Shown piece after piece: positions 1 through 11,396 of a stretch of 64,000 nucleotides of DNA. Source of the DNA: Heliocybe sulcata (Eukaryota > Basidiomycota > Agaricomycetes > Gloeophyllales > Gloeophyllaceae). The stretch is from contig ML213514.1 of NCBI GenBank assembly GCA_004369045.1, positions 418,596 to 482,595 of the forward strand, given 5' to 3'. A model generated the notes under the pieces. The model ran no database searches. It saw only the letters and a list, made by a program, of their open reading frames with translations, and was not told where the DNA came from. How positions within the stretch are numbered: the first letter of the stretch is position 1; each line of letters begins with the position of its first letter. A program made the position numbers and the translations under genes.

Positions 1-747
1 GTCTTCATCGAACCACCGCTCTTCGCTCTCTCGTTCGTCTTCAGCATCGTATTGATCATCCCAGTCTACCCGATCATACAGATCGGTCTTACCCATCCCG
101 CTATCATCGCGTGTTCCACGTATTGCACAGATGGGACTCACCTCCAGCATACCGTAAATAAAAAGTTCCCTGATCCGTCTCTCAAATATCCTCCGCGCCT
201 CTTCTTCCGTCTCTTCCTCCGGCGGTCCTGACACGTACACGTCGTCATCGCTATCTTCTTCTTCTTCTTCCTCCTCTTCCTCCACAACTTGAATATTCGT
301 GTAATGCTCCCTCCTCATCAACCTCATTCTTTCCGCCTCCCTCTCCTCTTCATATCCAGCCAGCAGTCCGCCGAGCTTCCCCACCTCCTGCTTCATCCCG
401 CCCATAAACTCCTTCTCCGCCCACTCCTTCTCTTCCTTGCCCTGCTCTTGCCCGCTCCGGCCTCCCCGACCCCAGAGCATCGGCCATTGGTCTCTTGCTA
501 CGTCAAAGCTCAGCTCACGGGGATTTGACTGAGTGAACTTTGTCCTGCGGTTGCGGATTGCTGGGATGGTCGTGCGTTCCTTTGGGGTGGTGATACACGA
601 GAATTGGCCGGCGAGGTCGGGAGGCAGCATGCGGACGTTACTCCTCAGAAAATGAATAGGCTCTTTTGAGGGTGATGGTTCATAAGCAGCCGATAGACCA
701 AGGTAAGAGAGAACCTTGGTTTCCGGAAATTCAGACTGGCCTGCCAT
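1..747 (-). CDS. CCD97-like (CCDC97 C-terminal domain) protein, 3' end outside window
   Basis: The minus-strand frame opens with ATG at 747 and runs to a donor at 141. A 54-base intron (141-88, GTGAGT...AAG) then leads into a second exon that continues off the window edge. The N-terminal third contains a stretch on rejection of PPDL and TIP motifs but no catalytic signature. The middle is charged, with a run of nine Glu followed by DSDDD. After it come RRIFERRIRELFIYGMLE and, beyond the intron, YDRVDWDDQYDAEDERESEE followed by RWFDED. A long helix followed by FDY/VDxD and an acidic ERYFD-type end is the hallmark of the CCD97 C-terminal domain, known from CCDC97, a protein associated with the SF3B splicing complex. 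The function here is inferred from that resemblance alone. It shares a 258-bp upstream region with the divergent PNKP gene. Confidence 0.6.
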   Translation of the reverse strand, partial: MAGQSEFPETKVLSYLGLSAAYEPSPSKEPIHFLRSNVRMLPPDLAGQFSCITTPKERTTIPAIRNRRTKFTQSNPRELSFDVARDQWPMLWGRGGRSGQEQGKEEKEWAEKEFMGGMKQEVGKLGGLLAGYEEEREAERMRLMRREHYTNIQVVEEEEEEEEEDSDDDVYVSGPPEEETEEEARRIFERRIRELFIYGMLEVSPICAIRGTRDDSGMGKTDLYDRVDWDDQYDAEDERESEERWFDED

Positions 748-1005
748 TAATGCGAGCTGCAAGCGCGGTCGAAAAGGCAGTGGGCCAAAAATAGCATACA
801 TAGTAAGCGGATTACACCGCCACCACTGAAGCGCTCTGTCCTGTGGCTCAAGCAATTAGCTTGCACATTCAAACTGTTTTACCGGCGATTTCAGCTCCAG
901 CATTTACTCTTGTATCATAGTCTTGGTCGAATTCGCTACACGTCTCTTTTCCTTCGCTATAGCGTACAGCTCCAGGCTGTCCGAGTCACGTCTAGCACTG
1001 CGATC
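748..1005. promoter_or_regulatory. shared upstream region of the CCD97-like gene and PNKP
   Basis: These 258 bases separate two start codons that point away from each other, so both promoters must lie here or overlap the genes. I see no clear TATA box. A CAAT-like 'caattagc' lies near 853. The assignment as a promoter is inferred from the arrangement. Confidence 0.5.
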
Positions 1006-2963
1006 ATGGCGGACCCGACTTCATCATCCAGGAAACGCACTGTCGATGAGGCCGAGGTTGCCACTGCTAGTTCTATCAAGGTGACGCGGACTGCCGGTGA
1101 GAGTCCCCCCAAAAAGATCACCAAAGGTACGTCGCGATATCCTGTCTCTCCTCGCATCGTTTGTCCTGATGTCTGATATCCATACAATGTCTAAAGCGGT
1201 CTACTCTATTTTCACGAAAACGACAGAGAATTCTCCTTCTGAGAGTGCCTCATCTAAGAATTTCAACTGGCAGCAATCCCTCGGCCCCACACGCACCTGC
1301 TTGTACGGGACCAACCTTGCACCCCAAAGCTCCACGAAAGTAGCTGCGTTCGATCTCGACGGAGCACTTATCAGGTCCAGCTTTGGAAAAGGCGCGTTCA
1401 AGGCTAAAGGGAAGGGTGCGAGCACCAGCGGACAGTTGTTTGAGTGGTGGAGACCTGGGGTTCCGGGGAAGTTGAGACAGGTGAACGCGCAGGGGTAAGG
1501 CGTACTTCACTCCGAATCCGTATAGCACTACTGATATTACTGTCTGCCATATGTGACATTTTAACAGGTTTGCCATCGTCATCATTACAAATCAATATTT
1601 GAAGCCTGCATTGCTCGCAGACTGGAAGACGAAGATACCCCACATAGCAGACGCCGTGAGTCCGTGTCAAACTAATATACATTTCCTACTTAATATCGTC
1701 CTCGGCAGCTATCTGACGTCCCATTCCGCTTATTCGCCGCGACTGCGAAAGACGGCTATCGCAAGCCCATGCCGGGGATGTGGTACGAGCTCGAGCGGAT
1801 GCTCGCTGAAGACGGCGTGCAAATCGGTACGTATATCCCGCACTGGTTTTCAGTTCTCTAAAATGAGCTGTGTCGAGACATCTGACGCACAACCATAATC
1901 AGACAAGTCCACATCTTTCTACGTGGGCGACGCTGCCGGCCGAGCTGGGGACCATGCAAGCTCAGATAGAAAGTGGGCTTTGAACGTCGGCATACCGTTC
2001 TTTACGCCAGAGGTCAGCAGTATATGATACATGGCGACCGAAGGCGTGCTTCTGACATAGCATATAGGAGTATTTCCTCGGCCTAAAGCCGGTCCCATAT
2101 AAACTCCCCGGATTCCACGTCTCCTCCCTCCCAGCATGTACGCACCTTCCTACTTCTGGCCCCTCCCCCCTTAATGTACCCTGACCCTTCGTCTGCAACC
2201 AGTACCACCCCTCGCTCCAACCTCGAAACCCATCCTTCCCCCTCCCTCCTCTTCCGCGAGACCAGAAGTGGTCCTCTTCGTCGGCTATCCCTCCCTCGGC
2301 AAGTCGACATTTTACCGCAGGCACTTCCAAGACGCAGGCTACGTGCATGTGAACCAGGATACGCTGAGTAGCAGGCAGAAATGTATGAAGGCGGTGGAGG
2401 AGGCGCTCCAAGACGGGAGGAGTTGTGTTGTTGGTGAGTAGATGCGCACTATGTGTTTCGACTTGGGAGAGTGTTAACTGATGCGGTCGGGATAGATAAC
2501 ACGAACCGCGACCGGGCCACAAGGAAGCATTATGTGGATGTGGCGAAGCGGTGCGGGGCACGTGTAAGGTGAGTATCTTGTATGCTGAGACACAATGGCC
2601 ACGGGGAAGATTTACAGCGTCGTGGATTCACTGCAGGTGTTTCTTGTTCAGCGGGTCTATGGAGCTCGCATGGCACAATAACCTGTACCGCGCCTTCAAC
2701 TTGCCGCCGGAACAGGCTGAGAAGGAGGTACACCCGATTCCTCCCCCTTTGCTGTCTTAATATTGGATTGCTTGACTGACCATGACATACAGCCGAAACG
2801 CGACTTAGTCCCCTACCTCGCGTACACGTCCTTCCGCGGGGCGTATGAGGAGCCGGTGGTGGAGGAGGGCTTTGATGAGGTGAGGTCAGTGAACTGGGTG
2901 TTTGAGGGCGGGGAGGAGGAAAGGAGGAGATGGGGGATGTGGTTGCAGATCGAGGGGAAGTAG
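1006..2963 (+). CDS. polynucleotide kinase 3'-phosphatase (PNKP)
   Basis: Ten exons (1006-1126, 1197-1494, 1570-1655, 1709-1826, 1903-2012, 2068-2137, 2203-2433, 2496-2568, 2637-2727, 2793-2963) splice into one frame. The N-terminal part is a HAD phosphatase: motif [13 protein letters not shown], motif II IIITNQ, the Lys in GYRKPMPG and the acidic motif [13 protein letters not shown]. The C-terminal part is a P-loop kinase: [13 protein letters not shown] (Walker A), then [11 protein letters not shown]. This order is that of PNKP, which makes 5'-phosphate and 3'-hydroxyl ends ready for ligation in nuclear strand-break repair. No FHA domain precedes it, as in fission-yeast Pnk1. The fifth residue of motif I is Ala where the family normally has Thr (DxDGT). 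The first 60 residues are Ser/Lys-rich and could carry a nuclear signal. Confidence 0.93.
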
Positions 2964-3907
2964 AAGTGGACGGGGCGGCGGGTGTGCTTGTTGTGAGTTT
3001 TGCGCATGTTTGATGTAGATGAGGGCTACCAATGCATAGGTGACTATGCATTTTCTGTCAATCGTTGTCTCAACTGACTGGCATACTTCTCTTGTAGATG
3101 TAGTGGAGGCTTATGCCCTTGGAAGTGCCAGCCATGGTTGACCTGTTTACTCTGGCTGCGGTGACATTGCCCGCATAAATCCAAGAAGGATTTGTCGAAC
3201 GTGGCTCGTCCTCTTTCCGGTACCATGTTAGTTATCGGTTGAGTGCCTACCTGTCTGGTACCGAGACTAGACCTCAAACTCTCAGCTTCAAGTCGCAGCT
3301 GCTCACGCGCTCACGGCCCGGAGGGTGCCGGTTACTTCTCGTTCTCGTTCTCGTGCGCATGTTGCTTATCATCATCCTCTTTCTGGCCAACATATTGTTC
3401 TGGTCCATATGGCCGAAGGTTTTGATACAGTATTGCGCGGTTCCATCTTTCTTCGCCTTGACCTTACAGACAAGAACTCGGTCTCCTCGTGCGTGCTATC
3501 GTTTGATCACCCCTACGTTCTATCGAACTGAGCAACCTCGCCGTGAACGTTTCGATCCACCCCTACTATCGATGTTGTGCAACAGGTATTTCTTCGTTAT
3601 TCTCCGCGAGCCTGGTATCATATAATCCAGTTTCATCTTAGGAATCCCGACGACTCAGAAGGCCGATGCGTCGGGACCGTGCACCATGCGCAGGTGCCTG
3701 GAAACGAAGTCAACATCCCCAGGAAGCAAGAGAACCACTGGTCATGACTACGAAATCTCTTCTGGTTCCCGCTCATCAGCTTCCGAGCATGTTACCGGCC
3801 CAGCCCCGATAAGATCCCCGGCCTATATAATGAGGGAGCGATGGTCTGAAGAGACTTTGTCTGCCCTCAGATTTGCAACGGAGTAGACTGCACCACGGTA
3901 CGATAGC
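2964..3907. other. intergenic stretch, 944 bp
   Basis: I find no supported gene here. A 128-codon open frame (3239-3625, plus strand) begins at a non-ATG codon and resembles nothing I know. The last 100 bases presumably hold the promoter of the secreted-protein gene; 'cctatataatg' near 3821-3832 is a fair TATA-like element about 80 bases before its ATG. Confidence 0.5.
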
Positions 3908-4786
3908 ATGCAGCTCCTTCCACTCCTCGGTGTCCTGTGCGCATTCGCAGTGCAGCAGGTTACCGCTCAGACATGGTACGTCGGGGCCCGCACACGGAAG
4001 CCTCAGTGACTGATACTCAAACTATAGGTACTACCTGCGCTTCCAGACCCCGTCAGGTGCCTACATCAGTAGCTTCAGCGGCAACATGGTTGCTCCCACC
4101 CTGCCTGGAGCCGGCACATACTATCTGTGGCCGGGTCTGCAGCCGTCGGACAACGCCGGTGTTCTGCAGCAAGTTCTAGATGGTCGCAGTGGGTCGTGGT
4201 GGATTGGCAGCGGCTGGTGCTGCTCGAACCCGAGCTTGTCTTGGGGAAGTGGCTTCAGCGGTAAGAAGGCATTCTCACACTATCACTATCATTCATAATG
4301 TGATCATATGGCAGTGAATAACGGAGCTACCGTTTCGTTTTCGAACACGGTCAACAGTATTAGCGGCGGTACTTGGGCCACTAGCATTACTGGTGGCAGC
4401 AGCTCCGCCACGGGCTCTTTCCCTTTACGTTCGTACACTCCAGAATATTCCTGAATGCCATTAACTGATGCGGGGCTTAATCTTCAGCGACTCACCCTAT
4501 GAACCAGGCTATAATGGCTATCGAGCTCTATGATGTCAGCTGGACCTTTGGGGCCTTGACCTTTACGGACGTCGTCATCGTAGGTGTCTTTGTTACCTCA
4601 ACAAACATAAAGTCATCATGATGGGCTTTTCAGACCGCGAATACCACCTCCACTTCTTGGTGCACGGGTGGTCCATACAATTACAACAACGCTGCTGTAG
4701 TCTCGATGTCGACTCCTTCCGCGAGCGTCAGCGGAGGTTCGAGTACATGCAGCATCTCGAGTATCGTTCTGGAGAGGCCCGCATAA
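3908..4786 (+). CDS. secreted protein of unknown function, eqolisin/ConA-like beta fold suspected
   Basis: Five exons (3908-3975, 4028-4260, 4315-4438, 4488-4579, 4634-4786) give about 220 residues. It starts with a clear signal peptide, MQLLPLLGVLCAFAVQQVTA, with likely cleavage after TAQ. The mature part is rich in Gly, Ser, Thr, Trp and Asn, has few charges, and contains WWIGSGWCCSNPSLSW, a middle block NQAIMAIELYDVSWTFGALT and a Cys near each end that could form disulphides. Alternating hydrophobic strands and the 'ALE.YDVSW.FG.L.F.DVV' pattern recall fungal peptidase G1 (eqolisin) and ConA-like sandwich proteins, but I cannot point to a catalytic Gln/Glu pair, so no activity is claimed. 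An extracellular role is inferred from the signal peptide. Confidence 0.7.
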
Positions 4787-5307
4787 GTGGTTATTTTTGC
4801 TGGTCACCATTACTATGATGTCATCCATGCCTCAATCAACTGACAATAGCGAAAGCAATCATGAATGAGGCTTGTTGTTTCGCAGCACCTGTCTTTGCGA
4901 TGCTAGACGTCTCAACCTGACTTCCTAGGCTTTTTGTGTACTTCATTGTAATATTCCTGATTCATCGGAGGTCAGCAAGTACGACCTATTCACCCTATGG
5001 ATGCGCGGACAAGTTGGAGCAACTTTCACCGTCATCTTTCTCTAGTGGAAGCCTGCCGGACCGGTCTCTCAATTCAGACCCTTATACGAACGCCTGGGGG
5101 CCGCAAGACAGTCCTTGCAGTCACTCACCGTGTCTTAATCATCCTGGCATTTATATAGCTCTGACGCAATGGTTGCATTCCGGAAGCCCGGTTTGTTTCC
5201 CAACCAGACACACCTTTCACATAGTCTCCTATGATATGTTTGGGTTATACGGACTACGCGGGCTATAAAGGCTCAGATGCACTAGCCTGACGGAAGAGAA
5301 GTCCGCA
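4787..5307. other. intergenic stretch, 521 bp
   Basis: Nothing coding is supported. It must hold the terminator of the secreted-protein gene and the promoter of the dehydrogenase gene, since both are on the plus strand. Confidence 0.5.
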
Positions 5308-6419
5308 ATGCCTACCATCGCAGATAGCAAGTGCGTCCTCATTATCGGCGCTACTGCTGGCATAGGCCAGGCATTAGCTCGTGCTCTTGTAGCTCTTCCT
5401 TCGAAGCCAAAAGTGATTGTAAACGGTCGCCGAAAGGAACGGCTGGACGAGCTGCGCAAGGAGGGATTCGAGACAATAGAGTTCGACGTTGATACCAACC
5501 GGCCTAACTTGAAGCATTTCGTGGACACCGTGATCGGCCGATATCCTGAGGTGCGCGAGCTCCAGTACTTGTTTGAGGAGTGCACTAAGGCATGGTCCTG
5601 AATTCCAGCTTGATACCGTTGTATTCTCCGCCGCCATTCAGAACGAGCTTGACTTTAGCCATCCAGACACTCTGGACCTCGACGGTGGGCAGGTCGTCGT
5701 CCCTTGTTGACTTGCGACTCATGGATCCAAAGTCTTCATGAGCGAGCTGAACATTAATTACATTTCCATCATAACCATGATCAAGTTCTTCCTCTCTCAC
5801 CTGATCAAGCGAGCCGTTCGTGTTCACACTCGTCTGGGACGCACCTGGGGACTGACGCTTTGAGATAGGCCACTGGCCAACCCTGCTTCATCATCCCCAT
5901 CACGTCTACGCTGGGTATAGTGCCCGGGCCTTGGGTTCCAACGTACGCTGCCACCAAGGCTGCTCTTCATAGCATCAGCATCACGTTGAACGAGCAGCTG
6001 GATGGAACAGGAGTGCACATCATGGAAGTTATGCCGCCGTGAGTCCTAGACGTAACAGTGACCGGCGCACCGTAATTAATGGTCGGTATTCCAACAGGCT
6101 GACCGAATCTGAATTACATGATCGTACGAGCCCAGTATACATCTTGTCCTGAGCTTAGAGTCTGACTGTCCTTGATTGCGCAGATCAAGGAAAGAGGGAG
6201 ACACTGCAGAATATATGGATGCCTCTCGACGAGTTTACAAAGGAAGAGATGGAGGGCCTCCTCCGCGGAGACACGTTCATTCCGTGCGGCGAGACGAAGG
6301 ACGGCTTCATGCGATTCGAGAAGGGCAGAGTGGAAGCAGTGCATGCTATGTATGCCGAGCGCAGAAAGCACGAAGACCAGGCCGGTGGTGGATTCCGCAT
6401 CGGGGTAAACAGACATTAA
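5308..6419 (+). CDS. short-chain dehydrogenase/reductase (SDR)
   Basis: Six exons (5308-5550, 5609-5684, 5733-5815, 5869-6038, 6098-6123, 6184-6419) splice without a stop. The cofactor motif is LIIGATAGIGQALARAL (TGxxxGxG type) at residues 10-26. It is followed by VNGRR, where the two Arg after the second strand favour NADP(H). The NNAG-like turn reads VFSAAIQ and the active site reads SxxxVPGPWVPTYAATKAAL, giving Ser, Tyr and Lys of the YxxxK triad. The C-terminal tail, about 90 residues, is charged and lacks a peroxisomal or membrane signal, so a soluble oxidoreductase is expected. The substrate is unknown; the overall pattern is closest to DltE/YdfG-like SDRs. One exon is only 26 bases. 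Confidence 0.88.
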
Positions 6420-7869
6420 GGTCTGACCCTGGGTCTGGGATCCGGAAGATGTTGGGACAGCGACGGCCTCGAAGTGGCATGGGCGCCAGGTGAATAACGA
6501 GTACTACTCTATGAGAGTCTGAGAGCACGTGTGAGCAAAGGGTGTTATCTATCATCGCTGCGCGACTATTTGACGCCGGCCGCATATCACTGCGCCCGGG
6601 TTGCACGGGACGGGGTGTCCAAATCCATGCGAAGAGATCCTTGATACCGTATCAGGTGGTCCAGCTGAATAAGATTCTGGATCAATCGGTGCTCGGTTCT
6701 CACATACGTGTCGATGAGCGACACTGAGATACGAGGTTACGGGTGCGAGGCTCACCTGTGGCCTGACTATCCGAGACTGGAACCTGGCAATTTCAAGTGA
6801 AAGCCCAGATGGCTTCCCAGATACGAAACATTAGGGAGCATCCTTACAGTCCGTGAACTATAATCGCGGCGAGGGGTCTTCCTTGGACTAAGTAACATGA
6901 GTGTAGAAGTATGTGGGCGATACACCCACAGGTAGCACACGCACGTACGTTTTTAGCGTCGCAGCGTCAGGAAAGGGGGAAAACTGTTATCGTCCGCCTC
7001 GTGTGTGGTCATTTTGGCAGCACGCCCAAGGTCAGCGATGTTTGGCATTACGGATGTCCGCCCTAAACAGATGGGTGGCACAGGCGCTTAGATACAAGAA
7101 GCTCGAAGGAGCTATATAGGTGCCGCAGGAGGTTTGACCGAAGTTCCTTTTGGACGCCGATGAGTTGGGAACTGGCAGACACTCGGCATGCGTAATATTG
7201 CCCAAAACAATAGGTCATGAAAGTGCTCCGACCGGGCTTGGTGTCATTGCGCGCCATACGACAAAGTGTAGCATCTGTCAGCCAGACTGCGGAACGCACC
7301 AGAAGAGAGATGGAGAAGGCCAGCTATACCATAATAGATGCAGATACCTTCATTCATGCTCTGCAGGCTAGACTGCTTGTAGACATGTAGGCCGCGCTCC
7401 TGTGCGGAAGTGTCGCCGTCCTCAGATGCAGACTATTCCCTCCATAGTTATTAATGGAGGGCGGGCGAAACCCGAGCCAACGAAGGAGATTCATGCTTCC
7501 AGAGCATTCCGACACTAGGATGCCAAAAGAGCAGATTATAGCGAAAGCCAAGAGAGCTTCGTCGAATGATTTCTCCTCCAAGTTATAAACCGCTGTAATC
7601 GTGGATAGTCGAAGTCCATGGCTAAATAATATAACGAGACATGCACAGTAGTCAAGTGACTATACACGGGCGTTGTAGCGGGATCTGGTATCAGAGAACT
7701 GCACGCGCCGATGTCGACGGAGTAGGCACAGTGACAAAGGTCACGATGTGACTCCGGAAATAGCCGCATAAACTGCAGGCACAGTCAGCGCTTTCAACAA
7801 CAGTTTGCAGACGCGCGGAACGTTGTCATCGACGACGAGCACCATCGTCTGGTCTTCAGCTGTATCGAC
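6420..7869. other. long intergenic stretch, 1450 bp
   Basis: Both strands carry only short open frames with no recognisable motif. It probably serves as the long promoter and 5' leader of the Zn2Cys6 factor downstream. Confidence 0.5.
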
Positions 7870-10800
7870 ATGACTCATCTTCTGCCACCCCATGCAAACC
7901 TCGACTTAAGCCAGTCGTCGCTGCAATCGGCACTCCAGATCGATCCCAACCAGCCAGGAATGCAGGCGCAGCAAGCTCAGCAGGAGGACGTCCCTCCAGC
8001 CAGGAAGAGGAAGAAGGCTGACAGTCAAGAGGCAGGGTCTGCAGCGGAGCCAAGGCGGTTGAGGAGATCTCATGAAGCTTGTGCGCGCTGTCGCAGCAAA
8101 AAGATTAAGGCAAGTCCCGTCGGGCGACACCGACGGCAAATCCCCGTCCTCGACATTGTGCTGACCTCCATTACAGTGCGACTCGAAGCATCCGCGTTGC
8201 ACGGCCTGCGCTACTGCCGGCGTCCTCTGCCAGCAGGAGGATAGACACAGACAGACCCTGACACCGCGTGGCCACACTGAGCGTATCGAGCGTCAGCTTG
8301 CGCTGTGCGATGCATTACTCAAGCGCCGCATGCCCGGTTTCGACCTGAGCAACCTCGAGGAAATATGCGCACGCGAAGGTATTCAGGTGGAGGGCGTCCC
8401 CGTGACTAGCGGTATGTCCCCGAACTTCCAGTTAATGGAGGCTGGCCCGAGCAGATCTCCCTACCCCCCTCCTGCGCCGCCGGCGCCTGCCACTCCCACC
8501 GGCTCCGCGTCCCAAGCGCCCAAGGGCTATCCTTACGCTCCTCCTCCTCAACCTATGGGCTATGCAGTTCCAGTATATGCTGGAGCTCCTCCGGGATCGC
8601 CGTATCCTCCGCCGCCCCATATGGCAATTCAGGGTGCTCCGCCCGCGGGGTACAATCCGCACATCCACCCCTCGTTCCAGCATCAACAATCTCCTCAGAG
8701 TGGTCAAGCCCCTCCTGAAACGCCGTCCCAGAATGCCGCTGTCCGTCCCTCGACAACTGGCGCGGAGAACATCAAAGGCGGGGACCCTCTGACCAATGAC
8801 ATGTCCAATCCTCAAGCCTTGGCCAAAAGTTTCGGTGTTTCTGCCGCCCTTGTCAACGATTTGAAGCTGAATCCCAATGCCGGGGTTGCGGACCTGAGGG
8901 AAGATCTTGCAGTCGGCGCTGCGGGGCTTATATCAGGGCGAGATCGCGACATCACTGAATCAGCGGCACCTAGAGATACCGCTAAGTGGGTGTCGGTGCC
9001 GATGCGTCGAAACAGCGTGATTGCGATGTCTCCAACCGCGGCCGCGGCCGCGCTGAACAATGTCCCAGTGTGGCTACCTAAGGACAGGAATATGGTCAAA
9101 CACGTCGTGGACGTTTACTTCACCCGCCTTAACCCTCATCGGCCGATATTCCTCCGTCGAGAATTTGAACAAACTCTCGATGCCTTGTACGACCGTCAAG
9201 CGGTTCAGCATGACCCAGGCTACATTTCTAGCTTGTATCTCATGCTAGCGCTGGGGACTCTGAGCGAACTGAATCACAAGGTCAGCGACCTTGACAAAGA
9301 GGGTCGGGGGAATGCTGCTGCCAGCATCAAGAAGAAGCTCATGCCGCAGGACTGGCCCGAGCCGGAGGAGTTTTTCGAGAGATCGCTCATGGTCAAGCCC
9401 GACCTGCGTGTCAGCGTCTCGAGTCTGCAAGCACTCATTCTCCTCCATTGGTATCTGTTCTCTGAGGTGAGCGCATATGCGACTCTCTTCTTCTGAGAAG
9501 CTGAATTCATATATATCTTAGGGCCAAGGGCGCCAATTATGGCGTATGGTTGGGAGTATGATCCGTCTCGCTATTGAACTGGGTCTGCATCACGATCCCA
9601 CCACTCAGCAGCAAACATTTACCGACGAAGAGGCTCAGCTTCGCATCTGTCTTTGGGCTTCTGTCATAATCCACGACCGTGGAACGTCGCTAATGCTGGG
9701 CCGGCCCCTGGCCATATCGCCATCGGACTCGAACACGCCGTGGCCCTCTCGTGGGCGGACGCTGAATGATACGTCTGAGCATTTTATCATGTCAGGCCCG
9801 GTTGCGGAGATCCAGGCTGATATCATCAACTCACTGTATTCTCCTACGAGGCAGAGTGCTCCAGATGCGACCGTCCGGCATGCCACACGTATAATCAAGA
9901 GCATGTTCGAGTACAGGAAACAACTACCAGAGCGATATCAGTGGTACTTCAGCGGGACGGACGACTGGCCAATCGAGAAGAGGGTCAAGCTTGTGCAAGA
10001 CATTACAGAAGATGTAGGCTTGACCTTACTGAAGGTCGGCATTACGAGAATTCTATTGCTGAGAGCTCTCTTTTCCTCGAGGGAGCTGGACTACCAGCAA
10101 AGATACAAGGCGCTCGTGGACGGTGCGTGATACGATATTTCATACCGAGCCGATACTCATCGAATGTCTTAGCCATTGTCACGTCTCATAATATCATCGT
10201 GATCCACAACCAGCTTATCCGTTTCCCCGACATCGCTTTCTTTGTCTCGCCTATTCCTCTACATATCGCTGCGATGGTCATTCTGTACGGGCATATGTCT
10301 AAGTGCGAGCGTCTCTCTCGGCAGGTCGCTCTGGAGGACGTTTGGATGGCACTCGACATGCTGCCCCGCTTCCGATGGCGATGGGAGCGTAAAGATATGA
10401 CTGGCGGACATCCTTTGATAGCGAAACTGGCTGAGACAGTCTTGGATGTCAACCTTCATCAAGTAGGCCCGCCGAGTCATCCTGTCTTGCTGTCCGAGCA
10501 GGACTGGGAGAGCGACGCCGGGGTGTTATCTCCTGCGCTCTCTTCTTCCGGCAGTGTACATGGATCGCAGTCGCAGCACACGCCGTCTAAGATCCCGCCC
10601 TCGTCCTTCAGTGGTCCCGGGTACGCCCCGCCTGCGAGCAGCAACGGCGGTTCTCAGAGCCAGACGCCTACCGGTAAACCTGCGCCCGGCACTCCGCCCG
10701 ATAAGAAGCAGCTTGCCGACATGAATCCTGGTCTATTCTATCCGTTCTACGCTGATCCTAATCAGCAAGGCGTAGCGCAGGACGGTCAGGGCCACAATGG

Positions 10801-11055
10801 AAGTGGCGGCGGCGATGTCAATGAGCTGCTAGCCGCTGCCAGCGCTGCTGTTCAACCTATGGGAGCGTACGGATGTCCGCCTCCCCATGATTCGTATATG
10901 CTGGAAGAGAAGGACGGTAGTACTCTGAATCATGGTGCACAGATGTGGATGAACATAGTACGTGTTGTCTATCACAGTCCTATTACATGCACTAAATTCT
11001 TATCGTCCAGGCGAACGACCCTCGCAGCCAAGGTTACGCTATGGGCCCGTCTTGA
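7870..11055 (+). CDS. Zn2Cys6 fungal-type transcription factor
   Basis: Five exons (7870-8109, 8177-9466, 9522-10122, 10173-10957, 11011-11055) encode roughly 985 residues. A basic run RKRKK precedes the binuclear zinc cluster CARCRSKKIK/CDSKHPRCTACATAGVLC, which matches CX2CX6CX6CX2CX6C exactly only if the first intron (8110-8176) uses a GC donor. A short coiled segment (ERIERQLALCDALLKR) follows, then a Pro/Gln/Tyr-rich linker. The central Fungal_trans region contains FTRLNPHRPIFLRREFE and the diagnostic GSMIRLAIELGLHHDP. The C-terminus is Ser/Gly/Gln-rich and probably activating. The protein is expected to be a nuclear DNA-binding regulator; its target genes cannot be told from sequence. 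Nothing in the neighbourhood forms an obvious pathway cluster with it. Confidence 0.92.
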
Positions 11056-11396
11056 ATAGAATCAAAGATGGTTTCGACGAAGTTATGATGTACCACTCCG
11101 TAACCTGTTCTTGATGCTCGACTCCTCCAGAACGCCTCCGTTTTCTTAGTGTTTTTATTCGACTCGCTCCCATTTGTAACGTTACTTGTACGAATAATAA
11201 TAGCGACAATGCAGCCCGTGTCTGAACGAATTCCGTTAGCAGCGTATACATGATTATTTCTATGTGTAAGTCTATCGTCCCCCGCCCAAATCAGTCCAAA
11301 AGCATAAGCGAAGAATAAATAAGCATATGGAGACAGCGAGCAGAAAACAGATAGAATGCATAGGAGAGAAGAATACGAGAAAGTCTACGGTACCGG
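11056..11396. terminator. convergent 3' region between the Zn2Cys6 factor and the DnaJ gene
   Basis: These 341 bases lie between two stop codons facing each other and are AT-richer than the genes ('gaataataatag', 'aagaataaataagc'). They must hold both polyadenylation regions. No gene is visible. Confidence 0.45.

Noticed and set aside
3239-3625. 128-codon frame with a hydrophobic stretch
   Set aside because: No ATG at its start, no family resemblance and no splice signals supporting a gene.
5585-5827. Apparent disruption of the SDR gene after residue 81
   Set aside because: The stop codons lie in introns; three GT-AG introns restore a complete reductase including YAATK.
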